From Parapristionchus giblindavisi (lineage: Eukaryota > Nematoda > Chromadorea > Rhabditida > Diplogasteridae), in assembly GCA_943737045.1 (NCBI GenBank), contig CALSFV010000283.1, positions 332,501 to 396,500 on the forward strand: DNA of 64,000 nucleotides. The letters run 5' to 3'. Position numbers and translations under genes: made by a program. The number at the start of each line of letters is the position of its first letter. The stretch's first letter is position 1. Under the pieces are notes generated by a model that worked only from the letters and a program-made list of their open reading frames with translations, did not search any database and was not told the origin of the DNA. Positions 1 through 28,992 of this stretch are shown piece after piece.

Positions 1-10
1 TAAACACAGA

Positions 11-197
11 ATGAGATGTCCTAGAGGTAGATTTAGAGGGAGAGGTAGATGCAGAGAGAGAAGTAGAAGTAGAGGTAGAGGTAGAGGTAGATTGAGAGGG
101 AGAGATAAAAGTAGAGATAGAGGTAGAGGCAGAGGCAGAGATAGAGGTAGAGGTAGAGGTAGAACTAGAGGTAGAGGTAGAGGTAGAGATCGAGACT
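11..197. repeat. GAGGTA-type purine-rich simple repeat
   Basis: The sequence is a run of imperfect 6-bp units of the type AGAGGT/AGAGGG. It stays open in one frame and would encode an Arg/Gly string, but that follows from the repeat. No start context, splice signals or flanking coding sequence support a gene. Confidence 0.8.
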
Positions 198-597
198 TCA
201 TGATTGTGTAGTCTCTTATTCTCAGTCCCCTCCTTCATCTTATCACTTTATCTTCTTCTTCTTTTGTTTGTGCAAGATTGTCGAATACCTGAGACTGCCT
301 TTTGTTCTTTGTTTTTTAAATGAAAAATTGTATTCCATGACATCTAAATTTATTTATTTATTTACCATTGGCCTAGCAGTGATTTCACAGGATTTGGTGT
401 GCTTTGAATTACTTCGAGTGACGTACATTACCTTTACCTAAAGCACTTTCGGTTGTACGGTGGCACTGTTTTTTTTTTCAAGTAGATTGTTCATGGACGA
501 ATTATCGCTTTCATAATTAGAGCGTTCCTGTGCTCGGAATTCTGAGGCCTCTCGAAACCAGTTTAAAAAAAACTTTCTCACGTCTACCTTTATTCAT

Positions 598-668
598 GCA
601 AAGCTCAGTCGGTATAGCTCCTGCCTGTAATTCGTGAGGTGGCGAGTTCGATCCCTGGCGGTGGCTCG
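598..668 (+). pseudogene. tRNA-like sequence with A- and B-box matches
   Basis: AGCTCAGTCGG resembles a pol III A box and, about 45 bases on, GAGTTCGATCCC resembles a B box. The acceptor and anticodon stems do not pair properly, so this is more likely a decayed tRNA or a tRNA-derived repeat than a working tRNA gene. Nothing else was recognised in 200-1130. Confidence 0.3.
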
Positions 669-1130
669 AATCTTTTGCCACCTTTTTTCGGGTGATGAAT
701 GCCGCTGAAACATGTGTCGTATAGTGGAGGAAGAGAGGGAGGAGGAGAAAAGATGAATGAGCAGCAGAAGCCACTTCCTCTATATCTATATCACTAATAT
801 CACTCGATGATATTGCATGCTTTTTTCTTGCCATTCACACATCTCATATAGTTACTATTTAATATTAACACCTCGAGCTAATTTGAAATTCTCTATTTCC
901 ACTATGATTGATCTGTAATCATTTTTATCATGAACTTGGAAGAAATTTTTTTTTAAATGTTATGTTCTTACGAAAAATTGCTGGTTGGAGTTTTTCGATG
1001 TGTCAAACCTAACTTTTGAAAATGCGAAATTTGATTCGGATACATTTCGTCGAAGAGAGCAAAGTAGATTCTAATTCAACAAGTCTCTTAGTTATATCAT
1101 CTTTGATCACAACAAAGAGGTTTAGGAAAA

Positions 1131-1290
1131 GTGATCTCCCTCTACCTCTACCTCTCTCCCTCTCTCTCAATCTACCTCTCCTTCTCTCCTCTCCCTCTCT
1201 CCTTCACACTCTCCCTCTCTCTCTCTCCCTCTCTCTCACTACCTCTCTCTCCCTCTCTCTCCCTCTCCCTCTCCTCCTCCCTCCCTCGTT
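1131..1290. repeat. CT-rich low-complexity tract
   Basis: About 160 bases of CTCTCC/CTACCT units, pyrimidine only on this strand. A comparable purine-rich tract lies at 41208-41330. Bases 1290-1990 are AT-rich with no recognisable gene. Confidence 0.85.
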
Positions 1291-1989
1291 CTAAAAGAGT
1301 ACCTCTCCATCGTATCTTATGACCAAGGGATGGTGTTAGGTTCTCGCCCGATCCTCTTTTAACCCTCCCCTTCAGTCGATTCACGTTGTTAGAATATAAT
1401 ATTTACACTGACAAAAACTAAAGGAAGATCTTTAGTTATCCAGACCGATAATATCTTAAGGACAATATAACTTTCGATGATCTTTAAGAATATTTGTTAC
1501 ACAAGTGGCGATGTCGCTTATTGTCTATTGAAAAATGTGATATATTTTGAGTGAGAGTGACATATTCTTTTTGCCGATGATGCAAATTCAGGCAATGGTA
1601 AATTAGAATGATCATTAGAAAATTAAATTCAATTAAATTAGAAAGTAAATGAGATAGGCAAACATTAGAAAGAATAAGAAAAGATAGTGTCTGTATGAAA
1701 TTTTTGGCATAAGAAAATGTCAAAGACAATGGGTGTAAAAAGCAAAGAAAACAAAAAATTATATATGCTCAATATCTGACAAATGTAATTTGTTAAACTG
1801 CAGCACACTCCAGCTTCTATCATAAGATAAAATGTAATGTGATTGAAATCGGGGATGTTTTATTGTTTTATTCGATACGAAAAACATGCCAGCGAGGATA
1901 TTCCTGCAGTTCTTCGTCATCCGAAAAATAAAAGCAAACGGCATAGATCATATTTCAGAGTTCAAAGATCAAAAACGTCTGATTTGAAT

Positions 1990-2100
1990 TTAACTACACA
2001 CCCCAAGCTAATTTAATTATCCGCTCTGGCAACGATCTGACAGAGAAAACGAGAGAGTGTGGTCAGAGCGGAGAGTTTCAAATTAGCTCGGGTGTCACTT
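1990..2100. mobile_element. Family 1 inverted-repeat MITE (CCGCTCTGGC core)
   Basis: An inverted repeat built on CTCCGCTCTGGCAA and its complement around CTCTCTCGC. Outer ends resemble CACACCCCAAGCTAATTT. It lies just upstream of the first mapped channel exon. At least 12 copies are in this window, several flanked by TTAA. Confidence 0.75.
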
Positions 2101-2199
2101 TGCAAAAAATCGATGTCTGATACCTGTTCAACTACGCACATTGAGCCATCATTTTCTATTTTCCGGTCCTGGCATCGGCTAGACATATCTATTTTGCAG

Positions 2200-19400
<17,201 letters not shown>

Positions 19401-19442
19401 TCTTTGATCTTTGATCTTTGCATCCAAAGATCCACTCTCCCA

Positions 19443-19517
19443 TAGGCCCCATAGCAGTTTGTCTCGTTCGGGTAATAGTGTGTTCAAAGACAAGAAATGC
19501 GTTACGCTAAGCACCGT
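19443..19517 (+). other. Exon-like stretch after the channel tail
   Basis: CCCATAG/GCCCC acceptor-like and ACC/GTAAGT donor-like signals bound a frame reading SSLSRSGNSVFKDKKCVTLS. This frame does not join the preceding exon in phase in either duplicate copy (19443, 32369). It could be a channel exon reached by an unseen splice, part of another transcript, or 3' UTR. In the frame that does join, the stop comes at 19473. Confidence 0.35.
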
Positions 19518-19774
19518 AAGTCGGCTGCTCTACTGTGTTTAGCGTAAACCAGATAATTTGCTTATATTGACTACAATATTTTCTTGAGCTTTGGAATACA
19601 CACAATGCTAGTCGTCGTTTTGTTGTAAGAACTCCGAGTTTTACCACATCAATCGGGTCCATCGCTACTCAAGCTTTCATGTTTCACACTTTGTCGAGCT
19701 CATTTAATCATTGTTTTCATGTTCTCCACGAAATAAACATATTTATAAGTCACGTAAAATTCTGCAAAAGAACG

Positions 19775-19846
19775 AGGTCCCGGGGAGATTCGAACTCCCG
19801 CTGCTGGATTCAAAGTCCAAAGTGCTAACCGCTACACTACGGGACC
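19775..19846 (-). tRNA. tRNA-Gln (anticodon TTG)
   Basis: A complete 72-base cloverleaf. The acceptor GGTCCCG pairs with CGGGACC, the D arm contains GTGTAGCGGTTAGCAC, the anticodon loop is CTTTGAA, and the T arm contains GTTCGAATC. The TTG anticodon decodes CAA. A run of four Ts follows as a pol III terminator. It is carried in duplication copy 1. Confidence 0.95.
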
Positions 19847-20434
19847 GATGCCAAAGGTAATACGAGTGAATGTTAAGGAGAAAGGGGATGCAACGTTCTC
19901 GTTCACGGCATATGAGAATACCGAACATTGATTGTTAGAAAGAGAAATTATCGAATCAGTATCAGTACTTTCAATATTTGTAAGTAAAGTCGAATTTCTG
20001 TTCGAAATGAATCAACAACTTATTCGAATGATTCATGAGATTTTACTATTCTATCTAATCGATTTATTCTCTTACTCAGAGAGTCATCTACAATCATCAC
20101 TTGAATCAAAATATTATTTGGTTCAGTTTCGTATTGTTGTTTTACCATCATGGCTTCGACAAATTAGTATTATTTATTATTTATAATTTCATGGCAAGCT
20201 TCAAACATATCATGAATCAATATTTTTTTTGAATAATAATAAATTTATCTGACCTCGGGGGGTATTTTAAGATAATAATATTTATACGTATCCATGAATA
20301 AACAATGAAACGTGTGGTAAACAAAAAGAAACGAAGTGAATCGATAAACGAAGATGATTATGCTAATGATAATGAATTGCTCACGGGTTTAAGAATGGAC
20401 TGATCTTTGGGAAATAGAGACTAAATATAATTCA

Positions 20435-20830
20435 TTAGGGAAACTCTATTTGATTACCAGGTTGTACCAAAAGTCTTGCCGCTCTAGGAAAGAAGCTGTA
20501 ATGTCTATAATTAAATCTAGATCCGGGGTTGTTAAAGTTGAGCCTGTTTCGTGTGGTATAAGGGCGAAAATAGTGGGATTTTTTATTGGAGATTTTATAT
20601 TTTCCTCTAAGTAGGTTCATGGCTGTCCTCAAATCTATGTGCTCTCTGCGCCTCTCCAAGGACTCTAGGCCCAACTGGGTGTTTCTCAGTGCACTACAGG
20701 GCACAGTGTCCCAAGTATGGCTGTAACAGCGCATAAAAAGCCTTCTTGTGAAATAATTCTGGACTCTTTCGATGACTATTTTGTCGTGCTTTTTGAACGG
20801 ATTAAATACAAGATTCATAATTAAATGTTT
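20435..20830 (-). mobile_element. Fragment of non-LTR retrotransposon ORF2 C-terminus
   Basis: The minus strand is open for about 127 residues. It reads like the post-RT C-terminal region of CR1-type elements: a Tyr/Arg-rich segment, then LGLESLERRREHIDLR, then a TRN/FF segment. No RT core remains. It is present only in copy 1 of the duplication, so it inserted after the duplication. Confidence 0.6.
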
Positions 20831-20894
20831 AAATTATATGATAAAGTCAGGAGGTAAGAAAGAAGGCTACGATTACTAGATCGTAGCATACAAT

Positions 20895-21110
20895 ACTTAT
20901 GAGTTACGAATATAAGAATTAAATACATTGGCACTTTGGGTACAAACAACACTATTGTCAAGATTATTCCATTTTTGCACAATACGATTTGTCAAAAAAG
21001 ATGAGAACTTTTTTGAGTGAGATCTGTGGGTTCTTAAATATAAATTATGTCTGCGTGAAGTGTTGGTAAGTATGTCTATGTGAAGTGTTGGTAATATCAA
21101 TATGCCTTTC
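20895..21110 (-). mobile_element. Second non-LTR C-terminal fragment
   Basis: The minus strand encodes SFLTNRIVQKWNNLDNSVV, the typical end of a CR1/jockey-like reverse transcriptase ORF (FFxxRxxxxWNxLP class). It lies upstream of, and is separate from, the fragment at 20435-20830. Together the two fill the segment missing from copy 2. Confidence 0.6.
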
Positions 21111-21531
21111 GGTTCGTGTAATGAATCTTTATCATTTTACCCGAACAGCCTTATGAAAAAAAACACTCGAGCGTCTCCATCTTTATAGCGACACCACGGC
21201 GGTTCAAGGACAGTAGTTAAGAGCGAATCGCAGCGTTAAAAAATCAGGTGAAATTGTTGAAAAAGTGTCTTACCACGAAAGTTCATTAATATATACGCCA
21301 GGCAAATTAGACTCCTTACGTTGGAAACCCCCTCCACAATAAACTAAAATGAAACAGATCACCACAATTCGTTCATTTTAGGGGGATTTTCTTGGAAAAA
21401 AATATTTCCTTACACTGGAAGACTTTGTACTTGCTGAAACACTCTTGTGATGTACGATAAATAAATAAGAAATAAGTAAATAAACATGCTCAATTGAATA
21501 AATGTTTTCGGACAGGTAATAAGTACAGATC

Positions 21532-21653
21532 ACAGTATTCTGGTCCAAGCCATTTTTCTTCGAAAGCAAGACAAAGGAGAGACCATTGTATTCGAGAGAG
21601 TTTGTATGTTGAGCGGTCGTTCTTGCTTTGAAAGTATTGAGAACGCTGTGAGA
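21532..21653. mobile_element. Family 6 short repeat
   Basis: Same sequence as at 4808-4927 with a few substitutions (CAGTATTCTGGTCCAAGCCA to GAACGCTGTG). Confidence 0.7.
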
Positions 21654-21663
21654 TGCAGTCTTC

Positions 21664-21942
21664 TACACACAGAAAAATAAGTGTTATCCACGGAGCATAA
21701 TACCTGAGAAGTGTTATAGTGTTATAGTGTTATAAGCGTTATCGAGCTCAAAAAGTGTTAAATATAACACTTCTCAGATCTTATGCTCCGTGGTTAAAGG
21801 GAGCGTTACCTCACTCAATGGTCTCTTCGACGCGCAATGCTCTCTCGTTGTTAGAGAACAGAAAAATAGTGTGCGCAATGAAGAGACAATTGAGTGAGGT
21901 AACGCTCCCTTTAACACTTATTTTACTGTGTGTATGTTTCTT
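21664..21942. mobile_element. Family 5 MITE interrupted by a family 2 MITE
   Basis: The outer element has ends CACACAGAAAAATAAGTGTT and AACACTTATTTTACTGTGTG and a palindromic interior. Between its two parts sits the element at 21798-21910 with TTAA on each side. The order of insertion is therefore readable: family 5 first, family 2 second. Confidence 0.8.
21798..21910. mobile_element. Family 2 MITE, TTAA-flanked, nested in family 5
   Basis: Ends AGGGAGCGTTACCTCACTCA and its complement, flanked by TTAA at 21794-21797 and 21911-21914. The loop is CTCTCGTTGTTAGAGAAC. Other copies lie at 43682, 44693, 51938 and 59593. A TTAA duplication is characteristic of piggyBac-mobilised elements (family knowledge). 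Confidence 0.85.
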
Positions 21943-22241
21943 TAAATGCACACCTTATAGCTAATTAAGCACTCTCGGGTTTGGCAATGCTCCCTCGCCC
22001 TTTTTGTACCTTTCAGCTCGTAATAATAAAATAAGCTGTAATCACTATGCACACTTTAACGGCTACTAAACAAATGGAATTTTATTGCATTTAACTTGCA
22101 AAAAGAAAGAAGAATATACTTAACAAGTTTTAAACAATTTTTTTAAATCAACACTGTTCGTGCTGAAAATTTTACCGGGGATTACGGCGTAGGCACGTAA
22201 GGCAAGACTTTAGCATATAAAACAAATTATCCGAGTTTCAG

Positions 22242-23585
22242 GTCCATGAATGGCGTATTCAAGAGAACTGGAACTCCGGTGTCTTCGCTACGTCAATTGT
22301 GGAAACACAGACACGGAGAGTTAGTATGTAAGTGCATATAGCGCCTGTACATGTCAGAATTGCTTAAAATTACTGTTTTTGAAAAGGAAAAGAAGAAATC
22401 TATGTTACAGGCACGAGAGGCGTGCTTTATCGTGATATGGTCGATGGATGCGCGGAGATTATCGATCATCAATAATAGATGTTTTACCGTTCGAGCGCAC
22501 CTTTTCGCCCATCCTCTATTTCTGCATTTTTAAGCCATTTTAAGGCTTATTTTCATTGATTTTGTGTTTTGACTCTTCGAAAATGCGCCATTTTCAACAA
22601 TTTTCAAAAATGGCGAAATGGTCGAAATGTGTTAATTTATAAATGTGGTCGAAATCCAGTGGTCGAAATAGTGCGCTAACTTTTTTGAATAAAAATAATG
22701 TTCAATAAATGAAATTCGATTAACATCTGAAGCCTCTTACTAACTTAGATCTCTTAGAATTAGTGAACACATTAGAAATCAAAATTTCAGAGGAGTCTTT
22801 ATGAGAGACGCTTTGCAGGGATGGGCGAACATGATCGGACGAAAAAAATTCGAAAACGAAAAAATCCAATTTTACTGTTAATGTAATTTATAATGTTGAA
22901 TTCGTTGAGCTCGAAAGTCATTCTTTATTGGATGCTTCCAGAAAACTTATTTAGACAAAATATGGAAGAGGAAGATACAATAGAAACGCAAATTCGACAC
23001 AACTTCACCTCAAACGAAACTCATTAGAGGAATATTGAGAATGAGAAAAATCGAGATTCGAAAGAGGAATGAGAGAGGCGACTACGATTTTCGGTCAGGA
23101 TGGTTTCCGCAGTAGAGAAAAATCTCCCCACTTCCATACTTCCAGGGAGGGAATCTTTTTTCACATGAATTTTTCCTGCTCAATGTTCGCGAATTTGGCT
23201 TGAAATTATATGGAAAAACAGTCGTCAGCGATTCAGAACAAGTGAAAATACAGTAAGAACTCGATCATTTCTCGAGTGGAAAACATACAGTATGAAAAAA
23301 AGGCATTGAATTTCTTTCGAAAATACCTTTTTTGTAGTTGAGCATCCCGTTTTCCCTATATTTCGTTGGTTTTGTACTCTCAGAATATCTAGTGTAAAAC
23401 TCGAAAAATTTCCGAGAAAGACGAAAATTTTTTCGATCGAACAATTTTTCGTCTGGGAGTCGAAAAAAACGAACACGAAAAATCTCAAAAAATCCATCCC
23501 TGACGCTTTGCCACCACCAGGAATTAAAGAAAAAGAAACGCATTATAAATTCAGACTCCATCAGCTGATTCCGATCAGAGTTTAA
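22242..23585 (+). pseudogene. Two-exon gene fragment whose last exon is split by a hAT-like insertion
   Basis: Exon 22242-22327 (TTTCAG acceptor, GTAAGT donor) joins in phase to an exon starting 22791. That exon is interrupted after 22815 and resumes at 23511, running to a TAA at 23583-23585. Without the insertion the frame reads RRVSIGVFMRDALPPPGIK across the junction and ends LHQLIPIRV. The 8-bp duplication ACGCTTTG marks the break exactly. The protein was not recognised. It may be the 3' end of the channel gene or a separate gene; upstream exons are not established. Confidence 0.6.
22816..23502. mobile_element. Non-autonomous hAT-like element inside an exon
   Basis: Short terminal repeats CAGGGATGG and CCATCCCTG bound 687 bp flanked by the 8-bp target duplication ACGCTTTG (22808-22815 and 23503-23510). 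Both features fit the hAT superfamily. No transposase frame is present. It interrupts an open coding frame. Confidence 0.85.
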
Positions 23586-23836
23586 AATTGTCACAAAATG
23601 ATAATAAAAACATAGAAAAAAGGAGAAAAGTCATACTATTATTAAAAGACCAAATAAAAAAAAATTAACCAAAGAGAACCAAGAATTTTTAAAAGGAATC
23701 ACTTTAGCTGTTAATTTAATTTAACAGGTTATCAATTTAAAACTATTTTCAAAGCAATAAAAAGTTTTATTCCATCGATAAAATACAAAAATTCACATAA
23801 ATCACTAATCAAATAGATGGCTTTTCAATTTATATT

Positions 23837-25161
23837 CTACTTAGTCATTTTAATCACATTATTCTTTATATCTCGAACATATCGGCAAAGATCACCACTT
23901 GTTTCCAGTCTTTCTCCGCTTTTTAAGAGAAAATCTTCTACGGCGATTTTCGCTTCTTCGATTTTATTTATCAATGACCATTTCTCGATTTCTTCATGTA
24001 CTATTTTTCTTCTTTGGTCATTTGGAATTTTTGATAGTGCTTCGGAGATAAGTCTGGAGTTACTGCCATGCTGATTTCCCCAAAAATCATCAATCTGATT
24101 ATCGGAAAGTTTATAGTCTTCCTTAGGTGCAACGCTAAAATAGAACAGGTTACATTTAGAATTTTTAACAAAACAAAAATTACCAAAAATCGATGATTAC
24201 GGGTTCGCCATGATTGTTTTGACCGTAGTTTCCTCCATTAGTCCCAATGTCCTCCAGACGCAAGATAAATTGTATAAAGTGCACTAATATCAAAGCACGT
24301 GGATTCGCTTCTTGATAAGTCAACTGTTTCGCTGTTGTGAATGTGACCTCCTGTGTTCCAATATACAACGTCTTCTTTGTGGCGGAAGTTTGTGGAAAAA
24401 GGAAATGTACTTCACCGCAGAGTTGGATGAATGATAGCAACTAAAAATGTGAATTAAAACAAAAATTATAATATTATAAAATTTTATTTTTGTTCGAGTA
24501 ATTCGATGGACTACCTGATACACGTATAACTCTTCGATGTACGGTCGATTAATACTGTTATACCGACTCGATATGGACGAAGAGGTTGGTCGTGGACCGC
24601 GTTGAGGGCATTTGATGAAATAGCGTTGTTCCAGACCAGAGTATTTTACGTCACATATGAGTCCAATCGACATACCTTCGGTCTTGTCTAAAAACCATTT
24701 CATTAAAATTTTATAACTTAAAAATGATAAATTTAAACATGTTGAATTTGTAAAAAAAAAATTTTAAAAATAGTATTTATATCAACATTATATTACCTGA
24801 GAATTTAATGGAGAAATTAAAAGCTCCTCCAGAATGCAACGCCAGGAAATATTCTCTTACTGTTCCTGTAAAAAAAATTTTTTTTTTAAATAAGTAAAAA
24901 TTAACTTAGAGTATATAGGAAAATGCATACTTTCTATCATTTCCTTGTCTCCTTCCAAAATCTCACAAACTTTCCCGAACAATTCGAACCATAAATCAAA
25001 TCGTTCTCCACAGTTATATCCATTTTCAATTAATTTGTCTGACAGTTTTAAGGCGGTTTTGCATAAACCAATTCTGTATATATGAGTTCCTTTTTTTCTG
25101 TTCCAATCCTTGCCGTCTTTAGAAACTGCTCCCATATTCGAGGAAGATCATCCTCAGCCAT
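23837..25161 (-). CDS. Uncharacterised protein, six exons, probable frameshift near the N-terminus
   Basis: Exons on the minus strand are 25161-24931, 24865-24797, 24687-24515, 24440-24184 and 24134-23837, all with GT/AG borders and matching phases, ending at a TAG at 23839-23837. The start is MAEDDLPRIWEQFLKT at 25161 after a TTTCAG site. That frame stops at GCAAAACCGCCTTAA, and the continuing frame (LKLSDKLIENGYNCGERFDL onward) lies one base away. One missing A in the A run would restore a single reading frame, so the gene is either disabled or the base was lost in sequencing. The last exon is charged and helical (IEKWSLINKIEEAKIAVEDF). The protein, about 345 residues if intact, belongs to no family I recognise and has no signal peptide or membrane segment. 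(The model has five exons; any sixth would be upstream.). Confidence 0.65.
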
Positions 25162-27675
25162 TTCTGAAACAATAAATCGTTAAAGGCAGCTGGCATCCAA
25201 AAATTCCGATTCGAAATAGTTAAAATAGTTGATCTCATGTTGATAAGCTCAAAGAACTATTCAGAAATATGTATTTGAAAGTTTGAAAAGACGCTCTGGT
25301 AAGAAGTTGGATTACTGTAGCCTGCTCCACACCACGGGCGAGGTTTCCCAACTACAGTATGCTAACTCCATCGAAAAGCTCAAAATAGCCCAATATTGAG
25401 TTTTATTCTTCATAATTCCCCACTGCGGATAGAATTATCATCAAAATATTCGATTTCAAGTCGTACCCAAAAAGAGTTGGTGTGGCAATTAGGAAAAGGC
25501 TCCCGCTATCTGGAGCAGACTGTAGTTTTTTAACTGCACCGTTCTCCTTACCAGAGAATTCTTAAGATATAAGATGTATACATTTCGAAACAGAATTTCA
25601 AGCTCTTTTATATGAGATCAACTAGCAGTGCTAGGGGGATCCATAAATTGTTTTACTTGTGAGGATTTTATACTTTTAGCGCGGGAGGAGCATTTCGCTA
25701 GCGCGGAAGGGCGCTTCGCGCCCATCCGACTCAATTACTCTTTGAGAAGAGATGTTTTGCTATAAAATATACGTTTTCCAGCTCAGAATGACTCAAAACA
25801 ACTTGTTTCATCATTCTTGACACGAAAAACTACCCTAGAACACTTTATTTCGGTCAGGAAAAATCAGCAAAAGTATTGGATCGAACCGGGGTTCGAACCC
25901 GCTCGGTGTTTTTAGAGTAGTACCTCTTTACCTCGACGCCATGGGTTCATTTTATTTCTGAATGTAGTCATATTATACACCAATCGACGCGTAAAGAGTG
26001 GGGCTACAACTTTCTTTGCCATGCAAAACGCCTAAAACAATTTTAAAAATAAATTTAACCTCGAAAACTGTCAAAATCGTGTTTTCGCACCTTTTCGGCG
26101 ATTTTTCGCGGTACAAAGAGGTCGTGCGGAGGTGAAGTGACATAGTTTTTCTAAATCAGTTTTTCAAGCGCTACAACATGAGCATAGTTAGGTTGAATAA
26201 AAAAGATGCGAAATTTGAGTTTTTTGATAAAGTTAAAAATCTACCATTTTTCGCGACCGCACTTCGCGACCGCATTCGGAGCAGCTCCGTGGATACTGCT
26301 CCGAATGAGTTGGGTCCAAAAGCAAAAAGATGTGACTCATCGAGTGGTACAATTTAGTTTCAGGAGCCGGGACGCGAAAATTAAGTTGAATGGGTGAAAA
26401 TCGCGAAAAACCTACTTCCCGGATTTCTTCCAAGACCTATTTCGTCATCATCGAGTCCGACAAAGAGCGTGGCGTTAGCACCAAAAGATGCGCCGTAAAA
26501 AGTTGTTTAATATAAGTCTTAATCTCAAAAAATGACAGAACAGTTTTTGAGCATTTATATTTGGGCATTTCGATTTTCGCGTTTTTTTGCCCTCCGCCAA
26601 CTTTGAGCGCAATTTCCTGGCTACCAGTAAATCGGAAAAATCGGCAAAAATACAAATTAGATTGCCCCAAGTCTTGTGGTCATTTTTATATACCAACTTT
26701 TAATTTTTGATACATTTAATATCAAGTTTGGCGCCAAAAAGTGCAAAAAACCCGAGAGCCGGCGTTTCACCTAAAAGACGGCTCCGGATCGGCTCGGGAC
26801 CAGTGCCATTCGATCCGGCGTGGTCGAAAACCCCAGTAGCCGGAATCTGGCATAAATCACCCAACATCCTGATAGAACAAATTTCAAAAAACCTATCCCA
26901 GTAAATCGGTCTAATTGCGATCTTTTATATAGGGGTTAACTTGTTTTTCGTTTCCCGGTCCCTTTAAATAATATTCGTCAATATAAAAATCAAAATCTTG
27001 TAGCAAGTGTGATCCGTAACAAAAAAAAAATTGTTTAAAAATATGAAACATAACGCCAAGAATTAAACGCTGTTTCAAAATACAAAATAATTGGGGAAAA
27101 CGCAAACTGCAGAAGAAAAGGAAGTCTCTTTTCTATTCACAAATTTAATAGAAGAGTGCATTGCTTCATCAGCGTCTCTGCCTTCCACTCCAGCCTAACG
27201 CGTTTGCGTGTCGCGTCGCGTGCGCCTAGTTCATTTGGACCAAATGTGTGATTGTGATCGGCCACAGTGAGGAAGGGAAAAGAAGGTCATACAAAGAGAA
27301 AATGGGTGTTTCTTAGCTGGGTTGCCATGAGGTTTCTCCATTCCGAACGTTTGTACCTATTGTACGATTGTATCGATTGAAACGATGATGGAGAAGCAGA
27401 AATAGTGGACAGAAAATTGCTCAGCATTTTTTCGTCCAAAATGAAAATGGCCCCAAAATTGCCGTGCACTTTTTGTCCAAATCTTTTTAGCAGTCAAAAT
27501 GATAATAGAAACAAATAAAAAAGCAGAATTTTTCCAATTATTTTAATTAAAGCTCAAAAATGGCCATTTTTGTTTGCAAGGCAAAATTTAACTTAAAAAA
27601 ATAAAAAAAGCATTTTGAAGGGAAAAAATTATTCCGCGCACCTAGTGCGAAATATTTAGTTTACGGCGTGCTATA
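25162..27675. other. Intergenic DNA between the duplication copies
   Basis: No gene was recognised. At 25870-25945 a minus-strand tRNA-like sequence has a good B box (GGGTTCGAACCCC) but unpaired stems. At 26265-26310 ATTCGGAGCAG and its complement form a hairpin. Several palindromic GCGC motifs lie at 25675-25725. At 27380-27675 there is a decayed relative of the palindrome at 8311. Confidence 0.5.
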
Positions 27676-28202
27676 TTATTATTATTATATTACAGTTTCG
27701 GCTGTAGTTAAATATTACACATTTATCTCTGTGTGTGGTCTTGTGTAGTGTGATGTGTGATGACAGTCAGCCTTCGTAGTTTGATCTTCGTAGTTTGTAG
27801 TTTGATCTTCGTAGTTTGTAGTTTGATACCTTCCAGCTCATAATTTTGCCGGATCTGAATGAGCCCCCGAAGCGTAAGCCTACGATAGTATGCGAAGCTG
27901 AAGTCTCCCCCGGGCCGCCGGTGTCGAAAGACGAAAGGTTAGTGAAGATCAAAGATCAAACTATAATTAATCAAATGATCAAAGATCAAACTATAATTAA
28001 TCAAATGATCAAAGATCAAACTACAATTTATCAAATGATCAAAGATCAAACTACAATTTAGCAAACAATCAAAGATCAAACTACAATATATGAAATGATC
28101 AAAGATCAAACTACAATTTGCCCATTGCAGTACACAGATGACGCCTCCCAGCGAGAGAAGAGCGCCTCACAACTACAGGTTAACATTGCGCTTTAAAACT
28201 AC

Positions 28203-28305
28203 ACCCCGATCTATTTCAAAAGTCTACACTCTGGCAATGTTCTCTCGCTTTTTTGTTCACGAGAGAGCACTGTCAGAGTTTCAAATTAGCCCAGCGTGTG
28301 TTTTT
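28203..28305. mobile_element. Family 1 MITE (copy 2 of the one at 16669)
   Basis: CACTCTGGCAATGTTCTCTC pairs with GAGAGAGCACTGTCAGAG. It matches the copy-1 element in position. Confidence 0.75.
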
Positions 28306-28550
28306 TAAGCAAACAGTAATATTGTTAGAGCTCATTTGCTCGTTTCTTTGTGCACAAGGCTGACATTACAAATCGATCAAAGATCAAAGATCAAAGATCA
28401 GTCTGCGAATTACATTCCGCCGATTACACGATCAGACTCGCTGCAGTCGCTGGCGGGCAGCATCGCGCCGATGGAGGAACACACGAGTCAGGTTTGTAGT
28501 TTGGCCTTTGATCTTTGATCTTTGATCTTTTAGGAGGTCGTCGTGTAGAC

Positions 28551-28992
28551 AATCACTGAAAAAGCACTTACAAGGGAAGTATTTTATGTCTCAGTGAGAC
28601 TTTTGAATACGAGTATTTTTCCTCGATAGGTATAGGTCAAATATGATGGGAGCCAAAAAATTAGCTGCTGCCATGTACTTTCAGATTTTTTATAATTAAT
28701 TTTAATTTTGTGAAAATGCAATTTTCAAGTGCGCACGCATTATTTTTGACGCCGCTAAGTTTTCACGGCTCTTTCAGGGGCTACTTATTTCATATACTGC
28801 TTGTCGCCTACGTTTTGTGATTTTTCAACATTTTTTAAAAATTTACAAAACTAAAATTAATTAAATAAAATCTGAAATTGCATGGCAGCAGCTAATTTTT
28901 TGGCTCCTATCTCATTTTACCCATACCTATCGAGGAAGAATACTCTTATTCAAAAGTCTCACTGAGACTAAAAAGACTTCCCTTGTTAAATG
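28551..28992. mobile_element. Foldback element with about 140-bp inverted arms
   Basis: The left arm runs from about 28565 (CACTTACAAGGGAAG...) and the right arm ends near 28992. Shared blocks include AGTCTCACTGAGAC-type, CCTCGATAGGTATAG and TTAGCTGCTGCCATG sequences. It sits in the coding part of a duplicated channel exon and is absent from copy 1. Confidence 0.75.

Noticed and set aside
11..211. Arg/Gly-rich frame resembling an RGG or SR protein
   Set aside because: It is a direct translation of a hexamer repeat with no splice signals or flanking coding sequence.
25870..25945. Functional tRNA gene on the minus strand
   Set aside because: A B-box match only; no consistent cloverleaf can be drawn.
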